Shown: one piece after another, positions 8,328 through 17,036 of the stretch
Layout: each line of letters opens with the position of its first letter
Position numbering within the stretch: the stretch's first letter is position 1
Assembly: GCF_013385825.1 (NCBI RefSeq)
Contig: NZ_JACAPG010000011.1
Span: 433,986 to 497,985 of the forward strand
Direction of reading: 5' to 3'
Source: Pseudomonas reactans
GTDB taxonomy: Bacteria > Pseudomonadota > Gammaproteobacteria > Pseudomonadales > Pseudomonadaceae
Length of the DNA: 64,000 nt
Notes under the pieces: generated by a model
Told to the model about the DNA's origin: nothing
Databases searched by the model: none
What the model saw: the letters and a program-made list of their open reading frames with translations, nothing else
Made by a program: the position numbers and the translations under genes

Positions 8328-9098
8328 ATGAACTTTCCTTCCCAGTGGTCCCGGCAGTTCGATGGGGCAATCATCGAGCGCCAAACGGTTGGCGAATCCG
8401 GCGCCGAGGTTTTTCGTGTTCGCGGTGCCGATGGGAAAGACCTGTTCGTGAAGTCCGAGCCGATTGGCGTACACAGCGAGCTGCCGCAAGAGATTGAACG
8501 ACTGGGTTGGATGAACCGGCTGAACTTGCCTGGGCCGACAGTGCTTGATGTCACGACGGAAAGTGATCGGCATTGGTTGCTGATGACGGCTGTTCCCGGA
8601 AAGGATCTGTCCGATTGCGCCAGCGTGTCTCCATCCGAGCTCATCAGCATCCTCGCAGCGGCCTTGCGTACGCTGCATCAGGTGCCTGTTGAGCTATGTC
8701 CCTTTGATCACTCGTTGGAACAGCGAATAGCCACCGCCAAAAGCCGAATGCTTGCAGGCCTCGTTGACGAGGAAGATTTTGACGATGATCGAACAGGCCG
8801 GACTGCTGCCGACGCCTTTGCAGAATTGTTGGCGTCACGTCCTCAGGTCCAAGAGCTAGCGGTCACCCACGGCGATGCCTGCCTGCCCAACTTCATGATG
8901 GAAGGCAACGGTTTTACCGGCTACATCGACTGCGGTCGGCTCGGTATCAGTGACATCTATCAGGATCTTGCGCTGGCCGCCCGAAGTATTGAGCGTAACT
9001 ATGGCGCCGCCTGGGTCGCTCCGTTTTTCAGGGCCTATGGCGTGGAGCCGGATCATCGACGCCTGGCGTTCTACTGTTTGCTGGATGAGTTTTATTGA
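8328..9098 (+). CDS. aph: Aminoglycoside 3'-phosphotransferase, APH(3')-II-like
   Basis: 256 residues, close to the 260-270 of APH(3') enzymes. The Brenner motif VTHGDACLPNFM places His181, Asp183 (catalytic) and Asn188; GYIDCGRLGISDIYQDLAL gives the metal-binding Asp201; Lys42 in LFVKSEP is the ATP-contacting lysine. The C-terminus FYCLLDEFY has the acidic/aromatic end that forms the drug-binding pocket in this family. The enzyme phosphorylates the 3'-OH of kanamycin/neomycin-type aminoglycosides. RBS AAAGGG precedes ATG 8328. There is no transposon nearby, so it looks like a resident chromosomal gene, similar in kind to aph(3')-IIb of P. aeruginosa. Confidence 0.92.
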   Translation: MNFPSQWSRQFDGAIIERQTVGESGAEVFRVRGADGKDLFVKSEPIGVHSELPQEIERLGWMNRLNLPGPTVLDVTTESDRHWLLMTAVPGKDLSDCASVSPSELISILAAALRTLHQVPVELCPFDHSLEQRIATAKSRMLAGLVDEEDFDDDRTGRTAADAFAELLASRPQVQELAVTHGDACLPNFMMEGNGFTGYIDCGRLGISDIYQDLALAARSIERNYGAAWVAPFFRAYGVEPDHRRLAFYCLLDEFY

Positions 9099-9160
9099 GC
9101 GCATGCAGAGCAGGGGCGCATGCCCATGAGGCTCGGCCGATAGACAGGGTAGAGATCAGG

Positions 9161-10228
9161 ATGCACAAAAAGTTTGTGATGTTTGGCGTCGCGGGTATCT
9201 GCGCAGTGCTGCTGGGCTTGACTGTTTTCGTGCTGCAGAATCTGTCCGATATGGCGTTCAGCAATGCCCGGGTTTCGACGCTGACGTTTCGCTCAGGAGG
9301 GGCGCAGTTGGTTGGGACGCTGGCATTGCCTCCGGATGTGCAAGCGGGGCCCATCGTCCTGCTCATTCATGGGGATGGGCCCATGGACCGTTTTGCGTCC
9401 GACGGCTATTTCCCGCTCATCAACAGCTTGCTCGACGCCGGAATAGGCGTTTTTACGTGGGACAAACAGGGGGTCGGGCAGAGCACGGGGAATTGGCTCA
9501 ACCAGTCGATGTCGGACCGAGCCACGGAAGCCCTGGCTGCACTTGCCCTGATGCGCGAGCAAAAGGGCGTTGTAGCCGATAAGGTCGGGTTTCTGGGGTT
9601 TTCCCAAGGCGGCTGGGTGATTCCACGCGCCGCCAGTGAAGGAGACCCCGGCTTTTCGGTGATTGTCGGCGCAGCCGTGAACTGGCGCCGACAAGGCATG
9701 TACTACACGCGGGTACGCATGGCAGATGAAGGGCGGACCCAGGATGAAATCGACGCAGCCGTGAAGGCCGAATATGCGAAGAACGACCGGGTTTTCGGCG
9801 CGTCGGATCAAACCTACAACCCTGACCTTTTTCCCCGCATGAACGCGGCCCATTTCAACTTCGTCCAGAAAAACTACAACGAAGATGTGACGGCGGCATT
9901 GAAGACGATGAAGGGGCCGGTATTGGCGATCTGGGGTGCCCTGGACTTGAACGTCGATACGTCCACGGATTCGATTGTCTATCGGGATCTGTTTGCAGGC
10001 GTCAGGCAACGACAAGCGGTTGTGATCCCCGACGCCACTCACAGCTTGTTAAGGGCAGGCCTGTTCAATTATCAATTGGTAACGCAGTGGCCCGTATGGA
10101 AAGAGTATCTGTTCGCAGGGCTGGGACGTCATGCTTACGCGCCGGGCTCCCTGGCATTGATCACCCGCTGGATCAAGTCTCCATCCGCAGCCGAGTTGAG
10201 TGGCGTTGAGCGCGGTGGCCAAGGATAA
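9161..10228 (+). CDS. Membrane-anchored alpha/beta hydrolase
   Basis: 355 residues from ATG 9161; an earlier in-frame ATG at 9095 overlaps the kinase stop and adds a poorly conserved-looking tail. Residues 5-26 form a single hydrophobic anchor or uncleaved signal. The hydrolase fold shows IVLLIHGDGPMD (oxyanion region), the nucleophile elbow GFLGFSQGGW, an acid in IWGALDLNVD and the catalytic His in PDATHSLLR. It resembles the dienelactone-hydrolase/acyl-peptidase-type alpha/beta hydrolases. Substrate unknown. It lies 63 bp after the aph gene on the same strand and may share its transcript. Confidence 0.85.
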   Translation: MHKKFVMFGVAGICAVLLGLTVFVLQNLSDMAFSNARVSTLTFRSGGAQLVGTLALPPDVQAGPIVLLIHGDGPMDRFASDGYFPLINSLLDAGIGVFTWDKQGVGQSTGNWLNQSMSDRATEALAALALMREQKGVVADKVGFLGFSQGGWVIPRAASEGDPGFSVIVGAAVNWRRQGMYYTRVRMADEGRTQDEIDAAVKAEYAKNDRVFGASDQTYNPDLFPRMNAAHFNFVQKNYNEDVTAALKTMKGPVLAIWGALDLNVDTSTDSIVYRDLFAGVRQRQAVVIPDATHSLLRAGLFNYQLVTQWPVWKEYLFAGLGRHAYAPGSLALITRWIKSPSAAELSGVERGGQG

Positions 10229-10230
10229 AA

Positions 10231-10246
10231 TGTACGTCGCTGTACA
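10231..10246. promoter_or_regulatory. Candidate TetR operator (autoregulatory site)
   Basis: The dyad TGTAC-GTCGCT-GTACA lies 69-84 bp upstream of the TetR start. The same TGTAC-N6-GT pattern occurs twice, in opposite orientation, in the gap between the demethylase and the binding-protein gene (13076-13113). Repetition of the motif in both promoters linked to this regulator is the main argument. Confidence 0.6.
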
Positions 10247-10314
10247 CTCTCTGTGCACGGCGCGGGTGAGGCGTGTAGAGTGGCCTGCAATTCCCCGGCA
10301 AAGGTGACCCAAGG

Positions 10315-10986
10315 ATGTCGCAACCCGCAAAACCGCGAGGCAAGAACCAGGACACAGGCTGGCGCGGCTCGGTCGATGTGTGGCTGGACGCCGCCTACGC
10401 GGCCCTCAAAGAGTCGGGTATCGACGCCGTGCGCGTGATGCCGCTGGCCAAGCAGCTGGGCCTGTCACGCACCAGTTTCTATTGGTTTTTCGAGGATCGT
10501 GAGCAACTGCTCGCCGCCTTGCTGACCCGTTGGCGCGACAAAAACACCGGCAACTTGGTGTACCAGTGCGAACGCTATGCCGAGAGTATTTCCGAGGCCA
10601 TTCTCAACGTCTTCGAGTGCTGGTTGAACCCGGAACTATTCGACTCGCAGTTCGAGTTTGCCGTACGCAGTTGGGCGATGCAGTCGGTGGAAGTCGCGGC
10701 CGAAATCGCGCAGGCTGATGACACCCGCATCAATGCCCTGACCGGGATGTTCCGGCGTTTTGGCTACGATGATGAGGCCGCCGATGTGCGTGCCCGGACC
10801 ATCTACCTGACGCAGATCGGCTATATCTCGATGAACACCACCGAAGAGGTCGTGGTGCGGTTCCGGCGTATTCCCCAGTATGTCAGCGTGTTCACCGGCA
10901 AGGCCCTGAAGCGGCGTGAACTGGACCGCTTCTATGGGGCGTTTGGTTATGCTGAAACCACACCCGGTGTGTTTGAGCGTTTTTAA
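10315..10986 (+). CDS. TetR/AcrR-family transcriptional regulator
   Basis: 223 residues. The N-terminal HTH is seen in DAVRVMPLAKQLGLSRTSFY followed by WFFEDREQLLAALLTRW, the standard TetR helix-turn-helix and linker helix. The C-terminal ligand domain is unassigned. It ends inside the stop of the convergent demethylase gene (4-bp overlap). Its own upstream region and the divergent promoter 2.8 kb away share a TGTAC-N6-GT dyad, so I infer it represses itself, the demethylase and the betaine-binding-protein gene until a betaine-type ligand is present. Confidence 0.92.
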   Translation: MSQPAKPRGKNQDTGWRGSVDVWLDAAYAALKESGIDAVRVMPLAKQLGLSRTSFYWFFEDREQLLAALLTRWRDKNTGNLVYQCERYAESISEAILNVFECWLNPELFDSQFEFAVRSWAMQSVEVAAEIAQADDTRINALTGMFRRFGYDDEAADVRARTIYLTQIGYISMNTTEEVVVRFRRIPQYVSVFTGKALKRRELDRFYGAFGYAETTPGVFERF

Positions 10987-13019
10987 AGGTCCTTGACCAA
11001 CCGCAACGCATCGTAGATCGCCGCATGGGTATTACGTGCGGCCACTGCATCACCGATCCGGAACAGCTGGAAGCGACCTTCAGGGTTCGTCACGATGTTC
11101 TGCGCGTTCCCGGCAATCAAGTCCTGCTGCTCGACCGCGCCGCCATTGCTGGAGTGCGCGCGCAACTCAAAGTACAGGTCATCCAGCGGAATCGTGCCAT
11201 GGTTGACCACCACCTGGTCGACCACCCGTTGCTTGTGCACCGCGCCGTAGTCACTGCCAAAACGGGCGAGCAGCCGACCGTCGCGTTTCTCCACTGTTTC
11301 AACCCGATAGGTCACGGTAAAGGTCACGTCCAGGTCCTGCAGGCTGCGCATGTAGGGCACCAGGTTCATGGCCATGACTTCCGGGGCGAACGCGCGGTCC
11401 GGGGTGACGATTTCGACGCTGGCGCCACTTTGCGCAATCACCTCGGCGGCTTGCAGCGCGGCGTGGTCGCCAGCGTCGTCGAAGATCAACACATGACGCC
11501 CCGGTTTGACGTCGCCGGAAATGATGTCCCAGGTCGACACCACCAGCTCATTGCCCTCGGTCAGCACTTCGGTGTGCGGCAGGCCGCCGGTGGCGACGAT
11601 CACCACGTCCGGCTCATGGGCCAGCACCGTCTCGGTTTCGGCCCAGGTGTTGAAGTGGAACTTCACGCCCAGGCGTTCGCACTGGGCCATGCGCCAGTCG
11701 ATGATGCCGATCATCTCGCGACGCCGCTCACTCAGGGCGGTCAGGCGGATTTGCCCGCCGGGCCGGTCTGCCGCTTCCAGTACTGTCACATCGTGCCCGC
11801 GCTCGCCGGCAACCCTGGCCGCTTCCAGCCCGGCCGGGCCGGTACCGATGATCAGCACTTTGCGCTTCACCGCAGCCTTGGGAATCTCATGGGGCATGCT
11901 GGTTTCACGGCCGGTCGCCGCGTTGTGGATGCAGTAGGCGGCGCCGCCCTGGTAGATGCGGTCCAGGCAGTAGTTGGCGCCGACGCAGGGGCGGATGTTT
12001 TCTTCACGCCGCTCGATGATCTTGCGCACGATATGCGGGTCGGTCATATGGGCGCGGGTCATGCCGACCATGTCCACCTTGCCCGACGCAATGGCGTAGC
12101 GCGCGGTGGCCACATCCGGGATTTTCGCTGCGTGGAAGGTGGGAAAGCCGGTGGACGCACGGATCTCGCCGGCAAAATCCAGGTGCGGCGAGTTGCGCAT
12201 GCCCTGGATCGGAATCACGTCGGTCAGCCCTGCGTCGGTATCGATATGCCCACGTACCACGTTGAGGAAGTCCACCAGCCCGCTGTCCTTGAGCATGTGC
12301 GAAACCTGCAGGCCTTCGCTGGCGGTGAACCCGCCCGGCAGCGCCTCGTCACCGGTGTAGCGCACGCCCAGCAGAAAGTCTTCGCCGACGCGCTGGCGAA
12401 TGCCGCGCAGAACGTCGAAGGTAAAGCGCATGCGGTTCTCCAGCGAACCGCCGTAAGGGCCGTCCAGCTCGTTGGTCAGCGGTGACCAGAACTGGTCCAT
12501 CAAATGGCCGTAGGCCTGCAGCTCAAGACCGTCCAACCCGGCGGCTTTCATGCGTTCGGCGGCGTCGACGTAGTCCTTGATGATCCGCTCGATGTCCCAG
12601 TCTTCCATCTTCTTTGGGAACGAGCGATGTGACGCCTCGCGACGGTGCGACGGCGAGACCACCGGCAGCCAATCAGCCTTGTCCCAGCGTGTGCGCCGGC
12701 CCAGGTGTGTCAGCTGGATCATCACCGCAGCACCGTGTTCGTGGCACTCATCGGTGAGGTCCTTCAACCAGCCGACCACTTCATCTTTGTAGGCCAGCAC
12801 ATTGTTGAACACCGGTGGGCTGTCCCGTGACACGGCAGCGGAGCCCGCGGTCATGGTCAACGCCACACCGGCCTTGGCGCGTTCGACGTGGTAGGCGCGG
12901 TACAACGCCTGCGGCATGCCGTCCACCGGGTAGGCCGGTTCGTGGGCCGTGGTCATGATCCGGTTGCGCAGGGTCAGGTGCTTGATTGTGTAGGGCTGCA
13001 GCAGGGGATCGCTGGACAT
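10983..13019 (-). CDS. NADH:flavin oxidoreductase / N-methyl-amino-acid demethylase (OYE-FAD fusion)
   Basis: 678 residues from ATG 13019, with RBS GGAG 10 nt before it; frame upstream of this lies in the operator region. Residues 1-360 are an Old Yellow Enzyme TIM barrel (LTLRNRIMTTAHEP, QLTHLGRR, ENRMRFTFDVL). An iron-sulphur segment CVGANYC-x11-C follows, then a FAD/NAD(P) domain with GTGPAGLEAARVAGERGHDV. This is the architecture of trimethylamine/dimethylglycine/stachydrine-type demethylases (DgcA, StcD). The second Cys of the usual CxxCxxC motif is Ala. The neighbour encodes a glycine-betaine-type binding protein, supporting oxidative N-demethylation of a betaine or N-methyl amino acid in the cytoplasm. 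Exact substrate unknown; N-methylproline is a good candidate. Confidence 0.87.
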   Translation of the reverse strand: MSSDPLLQPYTIKHLTLRNRIMTTAHEPAYPVDGMPQALYRAYHVERAKAGVALTMTAGSAAVSRDSPPVFNNVLAYKDEVVGWLKDLTDECHEHGAAVMIQLTHLGRRTRWDKADWLPVVSPSHRREASHRSFPKKMEDWDIERIIKDYVDAAERMKAAGLDGLELQAYGHLMDQFWSPLTNELDGPYGGSLENRMRFTFDVLRGIRQRVGEDFLLGVRYTGDEALPGGFTASEGLQVSHMLKDSGLVDFLNVVRGHIDTDAGLTDVIPIQGMRNSPHLDFAGEIRASTGFPTFHAAKIPDVATARYAIASGKVDMVGMTRAHMTDPHIVRKIIERREENIRPCVGANYCLDRIYQGGAAYCIHNAATGRETSMPHEIPKAAVKRKVLIIGTGPAGLEAARVAGERGHDVTVLEAADRPGGQIRLTALSERRREMIGIIDWRMAQCERLGVKFHFNTWAETETVLAHEPDVVIVATGGLPHTEVLTEGNELVVSTWDIISGDVKPGRHVLIFDDAGDHAALQAAEVIAQSGASVEIVTPDRAFAPEVMAMNLVPYMRSLQDLDVTFTVTYRVETVEKRDGRLLARFGSDYGAVHKQRVVDQVVVNHGTIPLDDLYFELRAHSSNGGAVEQQDLIAGNAQNIVTNPEGRFQLFRIGDAVAARNTHAAIYDALRLVKDL

Positions 13020-13072
13020 TATTCTGTGCTCCGTAGTGGGCATCATCAGGCTCGGCGATCTGAAATTAGGAT

Positions 13073-13116
13073 AAATGTACATAGGTGTCAATAATGGTCG
13101 ACACTGCTGTACATTT
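13073..13116. promoter_or_regulatory. Paired TetR operators in the divergent demethylase/binding-protein promoter
   Basis: Two inverted copies of a 19-bp element: AAATGTACATAGGTGTCAA at 13073-13091 and, on the other strand, AAATGTACAGCAGTGTCGA at 13098-13116. They match at 15 of 19 positions and share TGTAC-N6-GT with the dyad at 10231-10246 ahead of the TetR gene. One site faces each divergent gene. Confidence 0.62.
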
Positions 13117-13175
13117 TTATTGCGGTGCCCTTAAGTCGTCGCTAAGATCGGCCTCACCCCTTAGGAGGACGTCTG

Positions 13176-14068
13176 ATGAATGCTCATGTGCACTATCGGA
13201 AAAAAGCCTGTGCCTACCTGTTCGGCCTTGCGCTGGGCGCCACTGCGGCGGTGACCCATGCAGAAGAAAAACCACCGGTACGCATCGGTTGGGTGAACTG
13301 GTCCGACACGGAAATCACCGTCAAGCTCGCCAGCACGGCGTTGCAGGAACATCTCAAGCAACCGGTCAAGCTGGTGATGGCCGATATCGGCATCCAGTTC
13401 CAGGCGCTGGCCAACGGCAATATCGACCTGATCCCGATGGTCTGGCTGCCCAGCACCCACAAGGCGTTCTACGACAAGTACAAGGACCGGCTCGAAGACC
13501 TCGGCGTGCTGTATGAAGGGCGAATCGGCATGGCTGTACCCACTTCGGTGCCGGTCGCGGAAGTCTCCAGCGTGGAAGACCTGAATAAACCGGGGATTCG
13601 CGAGAAGTTCGACGGCAAGATCTTTACCTCCGAAGTCGGCAACGGCCAGTACAAACTCACCGTCAAGGCGATCGAGGACTACAAGCTGGTGGGCTACAAA
13701 CTGGTGGGGTCATCAGAGAGCGGCATGCTCAACGAGCTGGACCGCAACCTCAAGCGTGACAAGTGGTCATTGGCAACGCCTGGAGCCCGCACTGGATGTT
13801 CTCCAAATGGTCGCTGCGCTACCTGGATGATCCCAAGCAGATTTTCGGCGGCGCCGAACAGATCCACGCCATGGCCCGCAAAGGCTTCAGCCAGGAGCAT
13901 CCTGAAGTGGCGTACTTCTTTGCGCATTTCTCTATCCCCCAGGCTGACTTGGAAGCGTTGATGATGCAGGCACGGGAAAGCACCGCGGACAAGGCTGTGG
14001 CGGCGTATTACGCGGCGAACAAGGCGCGCTTTGAGGGGATGTTTAAACCGGGATTGGTTTCCCGATAG
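13176..14068 (+). pseudogene. Glycine-betaine-type ABC substrate-binding protein, frameshifted
   Basis: Starts at ATG 13176 after a strong AGGAGG. Signal peptide to about residue 29, then an OpuAC/ProX fold (RIGWVNWSDTEITVKLA, IPMVWLPSTHKAFYDKY). The frame is lost around 13765: the sequence GACAAGTGGTCATT would read DKWVIGNAWSPHWMF if one G were added to the GG run, and the correct C-terminal part continues in another frame to 14068 (WSPHWMFSKWSLRYLDDP, then the OpuAC tail). The tryptophan-rich WSPHW box that binds the quaternary amine is after the break. So it is either a recent one-base deletion pseudogene or a sequencing error. Divergent from the demethylase, it would feed that enzyme with betaine; no ABC permease or ATPase is next to it, as in orphan CbcX/BetX-like proteins. 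Confidence 0.85.
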
Positions 14069-14123
14069 GCAGCCCTCGTCCGATTCACCGTATGTTTGCA
14101 GACGACACTCAGTGCCTGGTATT

Positions 14124-14141
14124 GGGGCCGCTTCGCGGCCC
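14124..14141. repeat. GC-rich hairpin of REP/REPIN type
   Basis: GGGCCGC-TTC-GCGGCCC is a perfect 7-bp stem with a 3-nt loop in the gap between two convergent genes. Variants of the same GGCCGC/GCGGCC hairpin occur at 44484-44501 and 54295-54312 inside larger repeats, so this is a member of the same family, possibly acting also as a bidirectional transcription stop. Confidence 0.6.
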
Positions 14142-14219
14142 AACACGGCAAACCTGCTACAGCGTCATTCACCGCAGCGCGCCGGGTTCACAACAGCAGG
14201 TCACTCCAGATCGACGTCG

Positions 14220-17036
14220 CTATCGGTGCTGGAAACGCGGCAGGGAGGCGATGCGCAATTTGGGCTCCTGCAGTCGCGCCAAATCCGTCGCAATCTGCGC
14301 CCGCCAAAAATGTGCGCCGGATAATTGCGCATCTACCCACGCCTGGCGCAGCAGCACTTTGGCCTTGTCGACCGAGCCGTAGTGAGCCTGGCGCAGGGTC
14401 AGTTGTGCCTTGATGCGCAGCATCTGCGGCGCGAACCAGCGTTCTTGGCGACCGAGGGCCAATTGCAGGGTGTCTTCCAGCACTTCCAGAGCGAGTTTTT
14501 CCAGGCCCAGGCGCGCCAGGCCCAGGGCGTATTCACAGCGCAGCAGGCTGTAGAGTTGGCTGTCACCCTGGCCTTGCAGGTGATGCAGGGCTTCGCCCAG
14601 TTGCGGCACGCCGACTTCCGGGGAGCCTTCGCGGATCAGCAGGATACTCTCGAAACACAGGCGAAACTGCCGCCAGATGTGCAGGTCCTGGCCGGTGGTG
14701 CTGTCTTGCAGCAGGCCCAGGTAGTAGCGCACTTTCGGCAGGTTGGACGCCAGCAGGGCCAGGGGGATCGCACCCAGGCACAGGGTGTACCAAAGGGTCG
14801 CGGGGTGGTCGAGGGAAATGGCTTCGTCGACACAATGTCCCACCAAGCGCAGCGCCGGGTCGACATCGCCTTCGAGCAACTGCACCTTGGCCTTGAGGCA
14901 GCGCGCGGCGATGCGTTGGTCGAAGTGCACGTCGATGATGTGCGAGCGCGGCGCTGACGGTGAGCCCAGGGCTTCGTCGATATTCTGCCGAGCGCCCATC
15001 AAATCACCCATATGGAACAGCGCCACAGCGCGCATGCGCTTGCCGAGCAGTTGGTGGCTGCCGCTGCTGTTCAGGGCGATATAGCGCTCGGCCAGTTCCA
15101 GCGCTTCGGTGTACTGGTTGCAGCCGCAGCGGTCGGTCCACAAACCCCACAGGGCGCGCAACTTGTGCTCGGCATCACTGAGGTCGCGGGCGTCTTCGCG
15201 CACCTGGCGCCAGGCTTCGCGCATTTCGCTGCCGGTGCCGTAGGTGAGCATCAGCACGCTGGCCAGGGCGGTCTGCAACAGCATGCGCTGGCGCAACGGC
15301 AGTGGGACGAGGCCGTCGCTGGCCAGGCCTTTGTCGACCCAGGTCCGGCACTCGCTGACCAGGGACAAACGCAGCCACAGCGGCACGCCGCCCAGGGTCA
15401 GTTCGATGCCCAGGGGTAAGTCCCCGGTGGGCGAATAGGCCCAGTCGAGCGCCGCGCGGATGGTGTTGATTTCCGGGCCGTAGAGCGCCAGCCAGGTTTC
15501 CGGCGACAGGCCGTCCAGGGTCTGCCCGGCTTCCTGCAACATACCGAGGGCATAGCGTGCATGGCGTTGGCAGGTTGAGCGGGTTTCGCCCTGTTCGCTG
15601 AGTTTTTCCAGGGCGTAGGCGCGGGTGGTTTCCAGCAGGCGATAGCGTTTGAGCGCCTTGGACTCACCGGCGATCAGCAGTGACTTGTCCATCAGGCTTT
15701 CGAGCAGGGGCAGGGCGTTGCGCGGGTCGAGGCTGCTGCTGGCGGTCATCGCCTTGACCGCTTCCAGGGTGAAGGAACCGGTAAACACCGCAAGCTGGCG
15801 CAGCATCGCCTGTTCATCGCCACTGAGCATGGCGTAGGTCCAATCCAGGGTGGCGCTAAGGGAGCGATGGCGGGCGAGGGCGGTGCGTCGACCGGTCATT
15901 TGCAGGCGGAAACTGCCGTCAAGCAGGCCCACCAGGTCCTGGATGCCAAAGGTACGCACCCGGGCGGCGGCGATTTCGATGGCCAGGGCGTTGCTGTCGA
16001 GCTTGCGGCAGATTGCACAGGCCGCCGCGACATCGACATCACGGAATACAAAGTCGGGATCGAGGGCGCGCACCCGCTCCACAAACAGCCGCACGCCGGA
16101 CCAGGTCAGGGCTTCGTGGGCGCTGAGGCTGACGTGCGCGTCGGGCACTTGCAACGGCGCCAGGTCGTGCACCCGTTCACCGTCGGCGCGCAGGGGTTCG
16201 CGGCTGGTGGTCAGCACATGGCATTGGGGCGCGCTGCGCAGCAGGGTTTCCACGGCGTCGGCGGTGGCCGGCAGCAGATGCTCGCAGTTGTCCAGCACCA
16301 GCAGCAAGCGCCGGTGGGCCAGGCTGGCGGCCACGCCCTGCAGCGGGTTTTCGCTGACCGTCTGGATACCCAGGGCGCTGGCGAGCATGCCGGCCACCCA
16401 TTGCCCACTGGTGGCGGGTGCCAGGTCGACAAAGCAACTGCCCAGGTTGAGTTCGCCGGCCAGGCGCTGCGCCACGGCCATGGCCACGGTGGTCTTGCCG
16501 ATGCCGCCGGGGCCGGTGAGGGTGACGAAACGCTGGCTCATGACCTGGTCGGCCAGGCTGGCGATCAAGGCGTCGCGGCCGATCACCTCAGCCGTCGACG
16601 TCGGCAGATTGGGCTCATCCACTCGCACATAAGGCACCGGCAGGTGCTCTTCACCGGCAGCCTGCACCGTGACCGGCGCGACAAAGCGATAACCCCGGCC
16701 CGGTACGGTGACGATGTAGCTGAAGTTGCCATCGTCACCCAGGGCCCGGCGCAACGCGACGATCTGCGCGCGCAGGTTGCATTCCTCCACCACCACCTTG
16801 GGCCAGGCGAAGGAGATCAGTTCGGACTTCTCCAGCAATTCGCCGGCACGGGTCACCAGGGCAATCAACAGGTAGAGCGCACGGCTGCCGAGGGTCACCG
16901 GCTCGCCGTTGCGCAGCAATACGTGCTGTCTTGCCAGGAGTAGAAAGGGACCGAAGCCAATGGTGCTGTCCGGGGTGGCCGGCGCGGGGTGGTCTGCGTC
17001 CAGGAAGGACGCTGCGTGGTTCTTGCTCGAGCTCAT
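14220..17036 (-). CDS. Winged-helix regulator with STAND/NB-ARC ATPase and TPR-like C-terminus
   Basis: 938 residues from ATG 17036, with AAGGACG as RBS; an in-frame ATG further upstream lacks one. Residues 27-120 are an OmpR/ToxR-type winged helix (ALYLLIALVTRAGELLEKSE, LRAQIVALRRALG, VPGRGYRFVAPV). Residues 150-400 are a STAND ATPase with Walker A GPGGIGKTT (175-183) and Walker B LLLVLDNCEHLL. The rest is helical and alanine/leucine-rich, consistent with TPR-like sensor repeats. It lies divergently 576 bp from the bufferin operon and is its most likely activator. Such one-component ATPase regulators are activated by a ligand or protein bound to the C-terminal repeats, here perhaps reporting metal or oxidative stress (inference). 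Confidence 0.88.
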   Translation of the reverse strand: MSSSKNHAASFLDADHPAPATPDSTIGFGPFLLLARQHVLLRNGEPVTLGSRALYLLIALVTRAGELLEKSELISFAWPKVVVEECNLRAQIVALRRALGDDGNFSYIVTVPGRGYRFVAPVTVQAAGEEHLPVPYVRVDEPNLPTSTAEVIGRDALIASLADQVMSQRFVTLTGPGGIGKTTVAMAVAQRLAGELNLGSCFVDLAPATSGQWVAGMLASALGIQTVSENPLQGVAASLAHRRLLLVLDNCEHLLPATADAVETLLRSAPQCHVLTTSREPLRADGERVHDLAPLQVPDAHVSLSAHEALTWSGVRLFVERVRALDPDFVFRDVDVAAACAICRKLDSNALAIEIAAARVRTFGIQDLVGLLDGSFRLQMTGRRTALARHRSLSATLDWTYAMLSGDEQAMLRQLAVFTGSFTLEAVKAMTASSSLDPRNALPLLESLMDKSLLIAGESKALKRYRLLETTRAYALEKLSEQGETRSTCQRHARYALGMLQEAGQTLDGLSPETWLALYGPEINTIRAALDWAYSPTGDLPLGIELTLGGVPLWLRLSLVSECRTWVDKGLASDGLVPLPLRQRMLLQTALASVLMLTYGTGSEMREAWRQVREDARDLSDAEHKLRALWGLWTDRCGCNQYTEALELAERYIALNSSGSHQLLGKRMRAVALFHMGDLMGARQNIDEALGSPSAPRSHIIDVHFDQRIAARCLKAKVQLLEGDVDPALRLVGHCVDEAISLDHPATLWYTLCLGAIPLALLASNLPKVRYYLGLLQDSTTGQDLHIWRQFRLCFESILLIREGSPEVGVPQLGEALHHLQGQGDSQLYSLLRCEYALGLARLGLEKLALEVLEDTLQLALGRQERWFAPQMLRIKAQLTLRQAHYGSVDKAKVLLRQAWVDAQLSGAHFWRAQIATDLARLQEPKLRIASLPRFQHR

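Noticed and set aside
8093..8678. Minus-strand frames of 162 and 185 codons
   Set aside because: Antisense to the start of the APH(3') gene; no motif, no RBS.
15867..16943. Plus-strand frame of 358 codons
   Set aside because: Shadow of the winged-helix/STAND gene, which shows winged helix, Walker A and Walker B in the right order.
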